Shown in pieces: positions 8,753 to 17,669 of a stretch of DNA of 64,000 bases. This stretch comes from Actinoplanes sp. NBC_00393 (lineage in GTDB: Bacteria > Actinomycetota > Actinomycetes > Mycobacteriales > Micromonosporaceae). The number at the start of each line of letters is the position of its first letter. The stretch's first letter is position 1. The DNA lies in contig NZ_CP107942.1 in the NCBI RefSeq assembly GCF_036053395.1, positions 2,074,501 through 2,138,500 of the forward strand, given 5' to 3'. Both the position numbers and the translations under genes were made by a program. Under the pieces are notes generated by a model. That model saw only the letters and a list, made by a program, of their open reading frames with translations, was not told the origin of the DNA and searched no databases.

Positions 8753-11158
8753 CTAAGGTGCCGATGCCGCAGCGGAGGCCGGCGTCGCCGGAGGGACCGG
8801 CGCTGCGGCGTGGCGGCGTTCCAGGGCGGCGCCCTCCACGTCGACGTTGGGCAGGATGCGGTCCAGCCATTTCGGGATCCACCAGGCTGAGGTGCCGAGC
8901 AGGTGCATGACGGCCGGGATCAGCAGCATTCTGACCAGGAAGGCGTCTACCAGGACGCCGAAGGACAGGCCGAAGCCCAGCGAGGTGATGATCGCTGAGT
9001 TGGAGAAGATGAAACCGCCGAAGACCGAGATCATGATGATGGCGGCGGCGATCACCACCGTGCGGCCGGCGTGTACGCCCTGGCGGACGGCCAGGCGGGC
9101 CGGGGCGCCGTGGGCGTAGGCCTCGCGCATGCCGGTGACCAGGAACAGCTGGTAGTCCATGGCCAGGCCGAACAGGATGCCGATCAGGATGGTGGGCAGG
9201 AAGCTGAGGACCGGGCCCGGGTCGTGTACGCCGAAGATGCCGCCCAGCCAGCCCCACTGGAAGATCGCGGTGAGGCCGCCGAACGTGGCGAACAGCGACA
9301 GGATGAAGCCGAGCGTCGCGGTGACCGGCACCAGGATGGACCGGAACACGAACACCATGATGATCATCGACAGGCCGACGACCAGGCCGAGGTAGCCGGG
9401 CAGGGCGTCGGCGAGTTTCTCCGAGATGTCGATGTTGCCGCTGGCGCTGCCGGCGACGCCCAGGTTCGGGGCGAGTTCGCGCAGGTCACGGACGAGCTGC
9501 TCGGTTGACTCGCTGGACGGGCCCTCGGCCGGGATCACCTGGAAGGCGAGCAGCTTCTGGTCGCTGGACTGGCCGATCGGGGCCACCGCGGTCACATCGT
9601 TCTGGGCCAGCAGCTCGCCGCCGATGCGGGCCTGCTCGGCCAGCAGCGCGTCGTCGGCGACCGGCGACGGCAGTTCGGCCACCACCAGCAGTGGGCCGTT
9701 CACCCCGGCGCCGAACTTCTCCTCGATCAGCTGGTACGCCTGGTACTGCGTGGAGTCGGCCGCCTCCGACGAGCCGTCCGGCAGGCCGAGCCGCATCGAC
9801 AGCGCGGGCAGGGCGACGACGACCAGGATGGCCAGGCCGGCGATCACGGTGAGCACGGCACGGCCGGTGCCCATCGGCTGCGCCGGCGCGGGCGCCGGCT
9901 TGCGGGCCTTGCGGTTCAGCACGCGCGGGCCGATCAGCGCGAGCAGGGCCGGGGTCAAAGTCACCGCGATCAGTACGGCCACCGCGACACAGATCGCCCC
10001 GACGGTGCCCATCATGCCGAGGAAACCGATCCCCGTGACGTTCAGAGCGAGCAGCGCGACCAGCACGGTGGAACCCGCGAACACCACAGCGTTGCCGGAG
10101 GTGCCGTTGGCGAGGCCGATCGACTCGTGGAAGTCGGCGCCGTCGAGCAGCTGACGGCGGTGCCGGTTCAGGATGAACAGGCAGTAGTCGATGCCGACGG
10201 CCAGTCCGAGCATGACGCCGAGCACCGGGGTGATGCTCAGCATGTCGACGACGCCGGAGAGCGATAGCGACGCGGTGACGCCGATGCCGACACCGGTCAG
10301 CGCGCTGATGATCGGCAGGGCCGCGGCGATGGCCGTACCGAGCATGACCAACAGCGTGATCGCGGCGACGATCAGGCCGGCCACCTCGCCGACGCCGAGG
10401 ATCTCCGGGACGCTCTGGGTGATCTCGTTGGAGAACTCCACCTCGACACCGGCCGGCAGGTTGCCGCTGACGTGGTCGACGACGCCGTCCTTGGTCTCCG
10501 GGGTGACGTCCAGCTGCTCCGCGGCGAAGACGACCGGGGCGACGGCGGTGGTCTCGTCCTCGGACACCGTGCGGATCTTCGCGGACATGTCGAGCAGCTG
10601 CCGGGAGGTGTCCAGCCTGGCCTTCTGCTGGGCCAGTCCGGCTTTCTGCTGGTCGAGGGCGGCCTGCTGCTCGTCGAGCCTGGCGAGGGCCGGCGTGCCC
10701 GAGGCCTGTGCGCGGGCCGCGTCGAGCTGCTGCTGTGCCGCGTCCAGCTTCGCCTGGCCGGCTTCGAGCTGCTGCTGCCCGCCGGTGAGCTGCGCGGTCT
10801 GCTCGGTGATCTGCTGCTGGGTCGCGAACGGATCGCGCGTGGCGGCGACCCCGTCCAGCTCGGCCGTGGTCGTCAGGAGCGCGGCGATCGCCGTACGCTG
10901 CTCGGGTTTGAACGCCGTCCCATCGGTGGTGTGGAACACAAGCGACCCGGAGCCGCCGCTGGCGCTCGGGAAGCGCTGCGCGAGCTGGTCGGTGACCTTG
11001 GCGGTCTCCGTCCCGGGGATGGTGACCTGCGAGGAGAGGGTGCCGCCGGCCACCAGGTAACCGGTGATGGACAGGCCCAGAATGACGACCCAGGACGCCA
11101 GGACGACCCAGGCTCGCCGGGCGCAGAGGCGTCCCAGGCGATAGAGGAGCTCAGCCAC
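8753..11158 (-). CDS. MMPL/RND-superfamily exporter
   Basis: This 801-aa protein from a GTG start (VAELLYRLGRL) has the two-lobed MMPL layout: TM1 near residues 15-35, a large extracytoplasmic loop, a block of five or six TMs in the middle, a second loop, and a second TM block ending near residue 780. The first loop contains a Gln-rich coiled coil (about 110-195, TQQQITEQTAQLTGG and LDEQQAALDQQKAGLAQQ), as in YdfJ-type actinobacterial exporters. Motifs GIDYCLFILNRHR and AMDYQLFLVTGMREAY mark the proton-relay TMs. It lies 59 bp downstream of a TetR gene on the same strand and is presumably repressed by it. Likely substrates are lipids or amphiphilic drugs; none can be named. Confidence 0.9.
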   Translation of the reverse strand: MAELLYRLGRLCARRAWVVLASWVVILGLSITGYLVAGGTLSSQVTIPGTETAKVTDQLAQRFPSASGGSGSLVFHTTDGTAFKPEQRTAIAALLTTTAELDGVAATRDPFATQQQITEQTAQLTGGQQQLEAGQAKLDAAQQQLDAARAQASGTPALARLDEQQAALDQQKAGLAQQKARLDTSRQLLDMSAKIRTVSEDETTAVAPVVFAAEQLDVTPETKDGVVDHVSGNLPAGVEVEFSNEITQSVPEILGVGEVAGLIVAAITLLVMLGTAIAAALPIISALTGVGIGVTASLSLSGVVDMLSITPVLGVMLGLAVGIDYCLFILNRHRRQLLDGADFHESIGLANGTSGNAVVFAGSTVLVALLALNVTGIGFLGMMGTVGAICVAVAVLIAVTLTPALLALIGPRVLNRKARKPAPAPAQPMGTGRAVLTVIAGLAILVVVALPALSMRLGLPDGSSEAADSTQYQAYQLIEEKFGAGVNGPLLVVAELPSPVADDALLAEQARIGGELLAQNDVTAVAPIGQSSDQKLLAFQVIPAEGPSSESTEQLVRDLRELAPNLGVAGSASGNIDISEKLADALPGYLGLVVGLSMIIMVFVFRSILVPVTATLGFILSLFATFGGLTAIFQWGWLGGIFGVHDPGPVLSFLPTILIGILFGLAMDYQLFLVTGMREAYAHGAPARLAVRQGVHAGRTVVIAAAIIMISVFGGFIFSNSAIITSLGFGLSFGVLVDAFLVRMLLIPAVMHLLGTSAWWIPKWLDRILPNVDVEGAALERRHAAAPVPPATPASAAASAP

Positions 11159-11217
11159 GGTGATTCGATCTTTCGACTTGTGCGGGAGAAACCAGAGACC
11201 TTGCGCGGGGAGGAGAT

Positions 11218-11838
11218 TCAGTAGCCTGTGCGGACGCTCGTGATGAGGCGCTCGAGCAGGTCGTTCCACAGGGCGCGGGACTTCTCGTCGACGGCCGCCG
11301 CGGTTGCCGTCAGCCAGTGGCCGACGATCACCTCGGTGCCGTGCATCAGAGAGCTGACCAGCAGCTCCGCATCCAGGGGGTCCCGCTCGGGGTGGCGTTC
11401 GGCGAGTTCGCGGGCGAGCTCGTCGGTGGTCCGGGAGAAGGTCGCCTGGAAGATCTGCCGCGGCCGCGGGTCGCCGACATGGAAGCCGCCGAGCGCCCGC
11501 CACAGGAAGGCCACGATCCCCGGCACGTCGGTGGCCCGCAACGCCCGCGTGATCTCGTCGAACATCGACGCTGGACCGCCCTCGGCGAACGCGGTCAGGA
11601 AGTTCTCGATCACCACGCCGAGCGCCTCGGTGCAGGCCGTGGTCACCACGTCGTCGATGGACGCGAAGTGGTTGAAGATCGTGCGCCGGGAGACGTCGGC
11701 GCGTTCGGCGAGCTGATCGACGCTGAACCGGGTCGCCTCGCCTTCGGAGATGAGCGCGTGGGCCGCGTCGAGGATGGCCCGGCGGTGGCGTGCTTTCAGC
11801 GCCGCCCGGCGGTCGGCCGGCGGTTCCACGTCCTTCAC
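11218..11838 (-). CDS. TetR-family repressor of the MMPL exporter
   Basis: This is a 206-aa protein with a GTG start. The N-terminal HTH spans about residues 14-62 and includes SVDQLAERADVSRRTIFNHF; the remainder is a helical ligand domain. It is the first gene of a two-gene unit with the MMPL exporter. The start codon lies 7 nt after a good -10 box, so the message is probably leaderless, and a perfect 6-3-6 palindrome covers the -35. Autorepression plus control of the exporter, and perhaps of the divergent acylase gene, is the natural reading. Confidence 0.9.
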   Translation of the reverse strand: MKDVEPPADRRAALKARHRRAILDAAHALISEGEATRFSVDQLAERADVSRRTIFNHFASIDDVVTTACTEALGVVIENFLTAFAEGGPASMFDEITRALRATDVPGIVAFLWRALGGFHVGDPRPRQIFQATFSRTTDELARELAERHPERDPLDAELLVSSLMHGTEVIVGHWLTATAAAVDEKSRALWNDLLERLITSVRTGY

Positions 11839-11845
11839 GATGCCT

Positions 11846-11875
11846 ACACTAGGTGCATCGTTGCACTCCGTGCAA
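11846..11875 (-). promoter_or_regulatory. tetR-MMPL promoter with overlapping operator
   Basis: Read on the minus strand: -35 TTGCAC (11870-11875), 18-bp spacer, -10 TAGTGT (11846-11851), then 7 nt to the GTG start, so the transcript is likely leaderless. The palindrome TTGCACTCCGTGCAA (11861-11875) covers the -35 and is the probable TetR site. It also lies about 80 bp upstream of the divergent acylase gene. Confidence 0.65.
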
Positions 11876-11953
11876 CTTCAAGGAAGGTTTCATCCATCGG
11901 TGTCGCTTCGCCGAATGCTCGGTGACCACAACACCGAGGTATTGGAGCCGCTG

Positions 11954-14626
11954 ATGCGTCTCGCCTTGTTCACGGCCGGCCTGCTCGCCGCCGGCACGCT
12001 AGTCGTCCTTCCGGCCGGGCAGGCCACGGCCGGGAAAGCCGCTGAGGTGGTGCGTGATGCGGACGGCGTCCCGCACATCCGGGCCACCACCGCCCACGAC
12101 CTCTTCTACATGCAGGGCTACGTGCACGCCGAGGACCGCATCTTCCAGATGGACGTGTCCCGCCGCCGCGCCGACGGCACCCTCGCCGAGCTGCTCGGCA
12201 GCAGCGCCCTCGCCGGTGACCAGCAGATGCGCCGCTTCGGTCTGCGCCGCACCGCCGAGAAGAGCCTGCCGCTGCTGTCGGAGCCGACCCAGGACGCGCT
12301 CCGCTCGTACGCCGAGGGCGTCAACGCCTACCTCAAGCGCGGCAGACTCCCCGGCCAGTACGCGTCCGTGCAGGTCAGCAAGGTCGCCCCGTGGACCCCG
12401 GTGGACAGCCTGGTGGTCAACAAGGCGCTCGCCTTCACCCTCTCGTTCGACCTGGACATCGACCGGACCACGAACGTGCAGGCGTACCAGGCGGCCGGCC
12501 TCGACGGTCACACCGCGGTCTTCGGCGACCTGTTCCCGTTCGCGCCGTTCGCCCAGGCATCCCCGGTGATCGACTCCACGAAGGTCACCACCAGAACAGC
12601 GCCCGTCAAACTGGCCGACGACTACCTGAAACAGGCCGAACAGGCCCCGATGATCACCGCCGCCCTCAACCGCTCCGGCGACCGCGGCTCCAACTCCTGG
12701 GTCATCGGCGGCAAGCACACCGCGACCGGCAGACCGATCCTGGCCAGCGATCCGCACCTGAGCCTGGAGACGCCCGCGACGTTCAGCCCGATCACCCTGG
12801 AGGGCGCCGGTTTCGACGTGCAGGGCGACAGCCTTCCCGGTACGCCGTTCGTCGTGCTCGGCCAGAACCGGAACATCACCTACGCCGCCACCCAGCACTT
12901 CGCCGACGTCACCGACGCGTTCGTCGAGAAGATCGAGAAGGACTCCGCGTCGCCGAGCGGCCTGTCCACCGTCTACCAGGGCAGACGGGAACCGGTTCAG
13001 GTCATCGAGGAGACGTTCCGGGTCAATGCCCGTACCCCCGGCAAGCCGGACACCCTGGAACCCGCACCGGCCGGCCGGACTTTGATCGTGCCCCGGCGCA
13101 ACAACGGCCCGCTGCTGTCCGTCGACGAGAAGGCCGGCACCGCCCTGTCCGTGCAGTACACCGGTTTCTCGCCGACCACCGAGCTGGAGGCCTTCCGCCG
13201 GCTCAATCTGGCCCGCAACGTCGACGAGTTCCGCGACGCCATCCAGTACTTCGACGTCGGCGCCCAGCACTTCACCTACGCCGACGTGAACGGCACCATC
13301 GCCTACTTCACCAACGCCGAGGTGCCGATCCGCGAGGACCTGCAGGCCGGCAAGGTCAGGGGCAACCCGCCCTACCTGCTGCGGGACGGGACCGGCGGCA
13401 ACGAGTGGCTCCCGGTCACCAACCGTCAGCCGAACCAGTCGCTGCCGTACGAGATCCTGCCCTTCGATGAACTTCCGAAGGTGATCAATCCGCCGGCCGG
13501 GTTCATCGTGTCGGCGAACAACGACTCGACCGCCAACACCTTCGACAACGACATGCTCAACCAGCTGCGTCCCGGCGGCGGCATCTCCTACCTCGCCTTC
13601 GCCCACAACGGCTTCCGGGCCCGCCGGATCACCGACATGGTTCGCGCCGCCATCCGCAAGGGCGACCCGATCACCGCGGCCGACGTGCAGGCCATGCAGG
13701 CCGACACCACCACGATCGACGGCCAGTACTTCACGCCGCTGATCGAGCAGGCCTTGAAGCGGGCCCGCACCAGCGACGTTGCCCAGCTCGCCGCGCTGGC
13801 GAAGGATCGGCGGATCGTCGAGGCGACCGGACGGCTGGCCCGGTGGAACCACAGCTACCCGACCGGGATTCCGCAGGGCTACGACGCGGCCGACCGGGAC
13901 GGCAAACTCGGCACGCCGACGCGGCGGGAGATCGAGGAGAGCGTGGCCGCCACGATCTACGTGCTCTGGCGTGGCCGGTTCGCGGTGAACACGCTCGACC
14001 AGCACGTTCAGCAGATCTCACCGAAGCTGGCGACCGCCGACGTCCAGTCGGTGATCGCCCTGCGCCGGCTGCTCGACGACTTCGGCACACGCAAGGGCGT
14101 CGGCCGTTCCGGCATCGACTTCTTCGCCGTGCCCGGCATCGCCGATCCTGCGGATCGCCGCGACTTCCTCATCCTCAAGAGCCTGGGCGATGCGCTCACG
14201 CTGGCTGCCTCCGACAACTTCAAGGCGGCGTACGCGAATTCGACGCGCCAGATCGACTACCGCTGGGGCAAGCTGCACCGGATCACGCTGACCTCCCCGC
14301 TCGGCGCGCCCTACACCGTCCCGTCCGAGGGCAACCGGTTCACCTCACCGCTGCCCGGCCTGCCCGGCATCCCGGTCGACGGCGGCTTCAACGTCCCCGA
14401 CGTGTCCGGCCACCCGGTACGCGCCGACGCTCCGGACAAGTTCACCATCGCCCTGATCCCGGTCCGCCGGTTCGTGGCCTCCGCGACCGCGTCCGGCTGG
14501 CGCACCGTCGACTCGATGCCCGGCGGCGTGAGCGAGCGGCTCGGCAGCCGATTAGAACAGAACCTCCTGCCACGCTGGCTGACCAACGACACCTACCCGT
14601 TGCGCCGCTACGACACAGCTCGCTAG
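11954..14626 (+). CDS. Secreted penicillin-acylase-family Ntn hydrolase
   Basis: This is an 890-aa preproenzyme. A signal peptide (MRLALFTAGLLAAG..., cleavage around residue 26) leads to an alpha-chain with VVRDADGVPHI and QGYVHAEDRIFQMD, then the autocleavage site G-S in RGSNSWVIGG, making Ser246 the N-terminal nucleophile of the beta-chain. Beta-chain motifs include ASDPHLSLETPATF. The family hydrolyses amide side chains: penicillins, acyl-homoserine lactones and lipopeptide acyl groups. An in-frame upstream extension exists, but the start at 11954 gives a proper signal peptide. It is divergent from the TetR-MMPL unit, suggesting linked control. Antibiotic deacylation and signal quenching are equally possible roles. 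Confidence 0.9.
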   Translation: MRLALFTAGLLAAGTLVVLPAGQATAGKAAEVVRDADGVPHIRATTAHDLFYMQGYVHAEDRIFQMDVSRRRADGTLAELLGSSALAGDQQMRRFGLRRTAEKSLPLLSEPTQDALRSYAEGVNAYLKRGRLPGQYASVQVSKVAPWTPVDSLVVNKALAFTLSFDLDIDRTTNVQAYQAAGLDGHTAVFGDLFPFAPFAQASPVIDSTKVTTRTAPVKLADDYLKQAEQAPMITAALNRSGDRGSNSWVIGGKHTATGRPILASDPHLSLETPATFSPITLEGAGFDVQGDSLPGTPFVVLGQNRNITYAATQHFADVTDAFVEKIEKDSASPSGLSTVYQGRREPVQVIEETFRVNARTPGKPDTLEPAPAGRTLIVPRRNNGPLLSVDEKAGTALSVQYTGFSPTTELEAFRRLNLARNVDEFRDAIQYFDVGAQHFTYADVNGTIAYFTNAEVPIREDLQAGKVRGNPPYLLRDGTGGNEWLPVTNRQPNQSLPYEILPFDELPKVINPPAGFIVSANNDSTANTFDNDMLNQLRPGGGISYLAFAHNGFRARRITDMVRAAIRKGDPITAADVQAMQADTTTIDGQYFTPLIEQALKRARTSDVAQLAALAKDRRIVEATGRLARWNHSYPTGIPQGYDAADRDGKLGTPTRREIEESVAATIYVLWRGRFAVNTLDQHVQQISPKLATADVQSVIALRRLLDDFGTRKGVGRSGIDFFAVPGIADPADRRDFLILKSLGDALTLAASDNFKAAYANSTRQIDYRWGKLHRITLTSPLGAPYTVPSEGNRFTSPLPGLPGIPVDGGFNVPDVSGHPVRADAPDKFTIALIPVRRFVASATASGWRTVDSMPGGVSERLGSRLEQNLLPRWLTNDTYPLRRYDTAR

Positions 14627-14648
14627 GAAGTCGCTCTAGAGTTGTTTC

Positions 14649-15101
14649 ATGCGCTCTAGTCCGGTTTTCTCCAGCTTTGTAGCAGCCTTCCTGCTCGGCG
14701 CGGCCGTCCCCGCGACGGCCGCGCCGATGCCGCCGCCCCTGATCCAGGGCTGGCTGGTCACCGGAGAGCCACCCGGTCGCTGCCTGACCGGCGGTGTGGT
14801 CGGCACGGTCCTGCACACCACGCCCTGCAAGGTTGGGCGTGCGGCGCAGAGCTTCTACCAGACCAGCGACGGCCACTTCACCAACAACGGCAACTGCGTC
14901 GAACCTCGCGGCGCCCTGATCAGGGTGGCCACCTGCATGTTCACCGCGAGCCAGGGCTGGTGGTACACCGGCACCCTGCGCGCCGGTGGCCGGTACGGGC
15001 GCTGCCTCACCGAGGTCGCCGTGGACCAGACCGGCCAGGGCACCGTCCGCCTTCGCGAGTGCGCCGACCGGCCCACCCAGAAGTGGCGTAACCAAGTTTG
15101 A
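14649..15101 (+). CDS. Small secreted lectin-like (beta-trefoil-type) protein
   Basis: This is a 150-aa protein with an N-terminal signal peptide (about 1-25, ending ATAAP). The mature part has six cysteines and repeated motifs: GRCLTGGVVGTV, NCVEPRGALIRVATC, QGWWYTG, GRCLTEVAVD and a C-terminal TQKW. Spaced GRCL and QxW elements recall ricin-B-type beta-trefoil carbohydrate modules, but only about one module is present. It starts 22 bp after the acylase stop without an obvious ribosome-binding site, so it may be translated from the acylase transcript. No binding partner can be assigned. Confidence 0.6.
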   Translation: MRSSPVFSSFVAAFLLGAAVPATAAPMPPPLIQGWLVTGEPPGRCLTGGVVGTVLHTTPCKVGRAAQSFYQTSDGHFTNNGNCVEPRGALIRVATCMFTASQGWWYTGTLRAGGRYGRCLTEVAVDQTGQGTVRLRECADRPTQKWRNQV

Positions 15102-15192
15102 GAGCTTGAGCTGATCCGATCCGGTCAGCGCTGCGTATCTCCTGGTACCGCTACGGGTAGACGGTACTCGATGATCATTCAAGGAGGTTCGC

Positions 15193-15987
15193 GTGGCAAC
15201 ACTCGCGTGGCGCCGCAGTGTCGGGCTGGCGTTTCTCGCCGGCGCTCTGATCCTGTTCGTGCCGGACCAGGCGCGAGCCGCGGACGTGCCCGTACCTCCG
15301 GAGAACCTGCTCAGCGACCGGGGCCGGGGCGACATCTCGGACGCCGACCGGGACTTCGTCATCAAGGTCCGCCTCGCCGGCCTGTGGGAGATCCCCGCCG
15401 GCGAGATGGCGCAGGACAAGTCCAACAGCGCGCGGATCAAGAAGATCGGCCGCAGCATCGCGGACCAGCACGAGGAGCTGGACCTGCTGACCCGCAACGC
15501 CGCCAAGAAGCTGGACATCGCGCTGCCCAACGAGCCCAACAAGGACCAGCAGGGCTGGCTCGCCGAGATGGAGGAGTCACAGGGCCCCGAGTTCGACGAC
15601 GTCTACATCGACCGGCTCCGCGCGGCGCACGGCAAGATCTTCCCGGCGATCGCCACGATCCGGGCGAGCACCCGCAACGACACGGTCCGCAAGCTCGCGC
15701 AGCAGGCGAACCAGTTCGTGATGACGCACATGACCCTGCTGGAGAGCAGCGGCATCGTCGACTACGCCGGCCTGCCCACCGCACCGCCGCCGGGAGCAGC
15801 GACGGCCCAGGCCCAGGCCCGGGTGGTGCCGGCCGCCGAGGAGAGCTCGACCTCCGGAACCAACGTGCCGCTGATCCTGGCCGCGCTCGGCGGCGGGCTG
15901 GCCGCGGGCGTCGTCGCGACCCGGCAGCTCGTCGGCAACCGCCGGTCGGCCTACCGGTCACGGCGGACCCGCTACTACGCCGACTGA
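15193..15987 (+). CDS. DUF4142-domain (ferritin-like fold) exported, membrane-anchored protein
   Basis: This is a 264-aa protein with a GTG start and a perfect AAGGAGG ribosome-binding site. It has a signal peptide (about 1-32, ending ARAAD), then a four-helix DUF4142 region (about 50-195): DRDFVIKVRLAGLWEIPAGEMA, SIADQHEELD, FDDVYIDRLRAAHGKIFPAI. A Pro/Ala linker is followed by a TM segment (about 222-245) and a basic tail. DUF4142 proteins are mostly periplasmic or extracytoplasmic and of unknown biochemical role. The gene is monocistronic and convergent with the importer operon, only 11 bp from its last gene. Confidence 0.85.
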   Translation: MATLAWRRSVGLAFLAGALILFVPDQARAADVPVPPENLLSDRGRGDISDADRDFVIKVRLAGLWEIPAGEMAQDKSNSARIKKIGRSIADQHEELDLLTRNAAKKLDIALPNEPNKDQQGWLAEMEESQGPEFDDVYIDRLRAAHGKIFPAIATIRASTRNDTVRKLAQQANQFVMTHMTLLESSGIVDYAGLPTAPPPGAATAQAQARVVPAAEESSTSGTNVPLILAALGGGLAAGVVATRQLVGNRRSAYRSRRTRYYAD

Positions 15988-15998
15988 ATTCCGGCTGG

Positions 15999-16814
15999 TC
16001 AGGTGCGGCTGGCGCCGGCCTCCGGGCCGGCGAGCCGCTGGGCCAGCCAGACCGGGATCACCGACAGGATGATCAGGACGGCGGCGACCACGTTGACGAT
16101 CGGCGCCTGGTTCGGCCGGAACAGGTTGTTGAAGATCCAGATCGGCAGCGTGGTCACCCCGGGGCCGGCCGTGAACGTTGTCACGATGATCTCGTCGAAG
16201 GAGAGCGCGAACGCCAGCAGACCGCCCGCCAGCAGCGCTGTCCGGATCATCGGGAACGTGATGTAGCGGAACGTCTGCCACGGCGACGCCCCCAGGTCGG
16301 CCGAGGCGTCCTCCAGGTTGGTGCCGGTGCGCCGCAGCCGGGCCAGCACGTTGTTGTAGACGGTGACCACGCAGAACGTGGCGTGCCCGACGATCACCGA
16401 GAACATGCCCTTGCCGATCCCGAGGTCGCCCATCACCGAGCGCCAGGCGCTGTCCAGGGCGATCCCGGTGACGATGCCCGGCAGCGCGATCGGCAGCACG
16501 ATCAGCAGCGAGACGGTGTCGCGGCCGAAGAAGGTGAAACGCTGACACGCGAACGCCACCATCGTGCCCAGCACCAAGGCGATCGCGGTCGCACCGAGCC
16601 CGGCCTTCACCGAGGTGAGCAGGGCCTGCCGGGCGCCGTCGTTCTGCCACGCGGCGGCCCACCAGCGGGTGGTGAGGTCGTGCGGCGGCCACGCGAACGT
16701 GCGGTCGCCGTTGAACGAGTTGACCAGGACCAGCAGCAGCGGCACGTAGATGAACACCAGGCCGAGGCCCATGGTGATCCGCAGGGCCCAGCGCGCGGTG
16801 GGGGAGAGGGTCAC
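15999..16814 (-). CDS. potC: Polyamine-type ABC transporter permease (PotC-like)
   Basis: This is a 271-aa inner-membrane permease with six TM helices and the EAA-loop segment EDASADLGASPWQTFRYITFP. The GTG start overlaps the stop of the preceding permease by 4 bp, indicating translational coupling. It is the last gene of the ATPase-lipoprotein-permease-permease operon. PotC-family sequence features (FDEIIVTTFTAGPG) support import of spermidine, putrescine or a related cation. The substrate is inferred from the family only. Confidence 0.88.
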   Translation of the reverse strand: MTLSPTARWALRITMGLGLVFIYVPLLLVLVNSFNGDRTFAWPPHDLTTRWWAAAWQNDGARQALLTSVKAGLGATAIALVLGTMVAFACQRFTFFGRDTVSLLIVLPIALPGIVTGIALDSAWRSVMGDLGIGKGMFSVIVGHATFCVVTVYNNVLARLRRTGTNLEDASADLGASPWQTFRYITFPMIRTALLAGGLLAFALSFDEIIVTTFTAGPGVTTLPIWIFNNLFRPNQAPIVNVVAAVLIILSVIPVWLAQRLAGPEAGASRT

Positions 16815-17668
16815 AGCTGCTCCAATGCGCCCGAGCGGCGGACCGCGACCAGGTAGATGACCATGACCAGGACCGGGATGGTCGCGATCGCGGCGGCGAA
16901 CGGCAGGTTGTTCGCGGCGCCGATGTTGGCGTAGACGACGTTGCCGAGCAACTGGGTCTTGCCGCCGACGATCTGCACGGTGATGTAGTCGCCCAGCGAC
17001 AGCGAGAACGTGAAGATCGAGCCGGCGAAGACCGACGGGATCAGGATCGGCAGCACGATGGTCCGGAACGTCCGCCCGGCGCGCGCGCCGAGATCGGCGG
17101 AGGCCTCCAGCAGCGAGTCCGGCAGGCGTTCCAGGCCGGCATAGACCGGCAGGATCATGTACGGCAGCCAGAGGTAGGACAGCACCAGGATGGTGGCGAA
17201 CAGTCCGTAGCCGGGCCCGCTGCCCGGCCCACCGAGCAGCGTGTCGACCGGACCGCCGTTGGCCAGCAGGATCCGCCAGGCGTACGCCTTGACCAGGTAA
17301 CTGGCCCACAGCGGGGTGAGGATCGCGATCACCAGCCAGTGCCGGGACCGCGCCGACGCGACCTTCGCCATGAAGAACGCCATCGGCACGGCGAGGACGA
17401 CGCAGATGCCGGTGACCGCGGCCGCCACCCCGATGCTGCGCAGGGTGACGGCCCGGTAGACCTCCTCGGCGAGGATGGTCCGGAAGTTCGCCAGGGAGAA
17501 CTCCCGGACCGTCTCGCCGGTGAAGCCGTTGACGGTCCAGAACGCTGACACCAGCAGCACCGCGAGCGCGCCGAGATAGGCGACGACCAGCCAGAGCAGT
17601 GGTGCGGAGAGCAGGGCGGCCAGCCGCAGGCGCGGGCGCCGGTGCAGGTATGAACCGAGAGTCGACAC
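16811..17668 (-). CDS. potB: Polyamine-type ABC transporter permease (PotB-like)
   Basis: This is a 285-aa permease. After a short basic N-terminus (LHRRPRLRLAALL) there are six TM helices, an EAA loop (LEASADLGARAGRTFRTIVLP) and the PotB-type segment FSLSLGDYITVQIVGG. It starts 1 bp after the PotD-like gene and overlaps PotC by 4 bp. It forms the membrane channel with PotC. Confidence 0.88.
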   Translation of the reverse strand: MSTLGSYLHRRPRLRLAALLSAPLLWLVVAYLGALAVLLVSAFWTVNGFTGETVREFSLANFRTILAEEVYRAVTLRSIGVAAAVTGICVVLAVPMAFFMAKVASARSRHWLVIAILTPLWASYLVKAYAWRILLANGGPVDTLLGGPGSGPGYGLFATILVLSYLWLPYMILPVYAGLERLPDSLLEASADLGARAGRTFRTIVLPILIPSVFAGSIFTFSLSLGDYITVQIVGGKTQLLGNVVYANIGAANNLPFAAAIATIPVLVMVIYLVAVRRSGALEQL

Positions 17669-17669
17669 G

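Noticed and set aside
8043..8890. Overlapping open frames of 201 and 228 codons (and 109-codon frames on the minus strand) in the 8 kb repeat array
   Set aside because: They follow the 62-bp repeat, encode only repeated Trp/Gly/Arg-rich strings, lie in several frames at once and lack convincing start signals.
8753..11503. Upstream extension of the MMPL exporter to 11503
   Set aside because: It would run through the TetR gene; homology and hydrophobic profile begin at the GTG at 11158.
11999..14005. Minus-strand frame of 668 codons opposite the acylase gene
   Set aside because: Antisense shadow; no start signal or recognisable domain.
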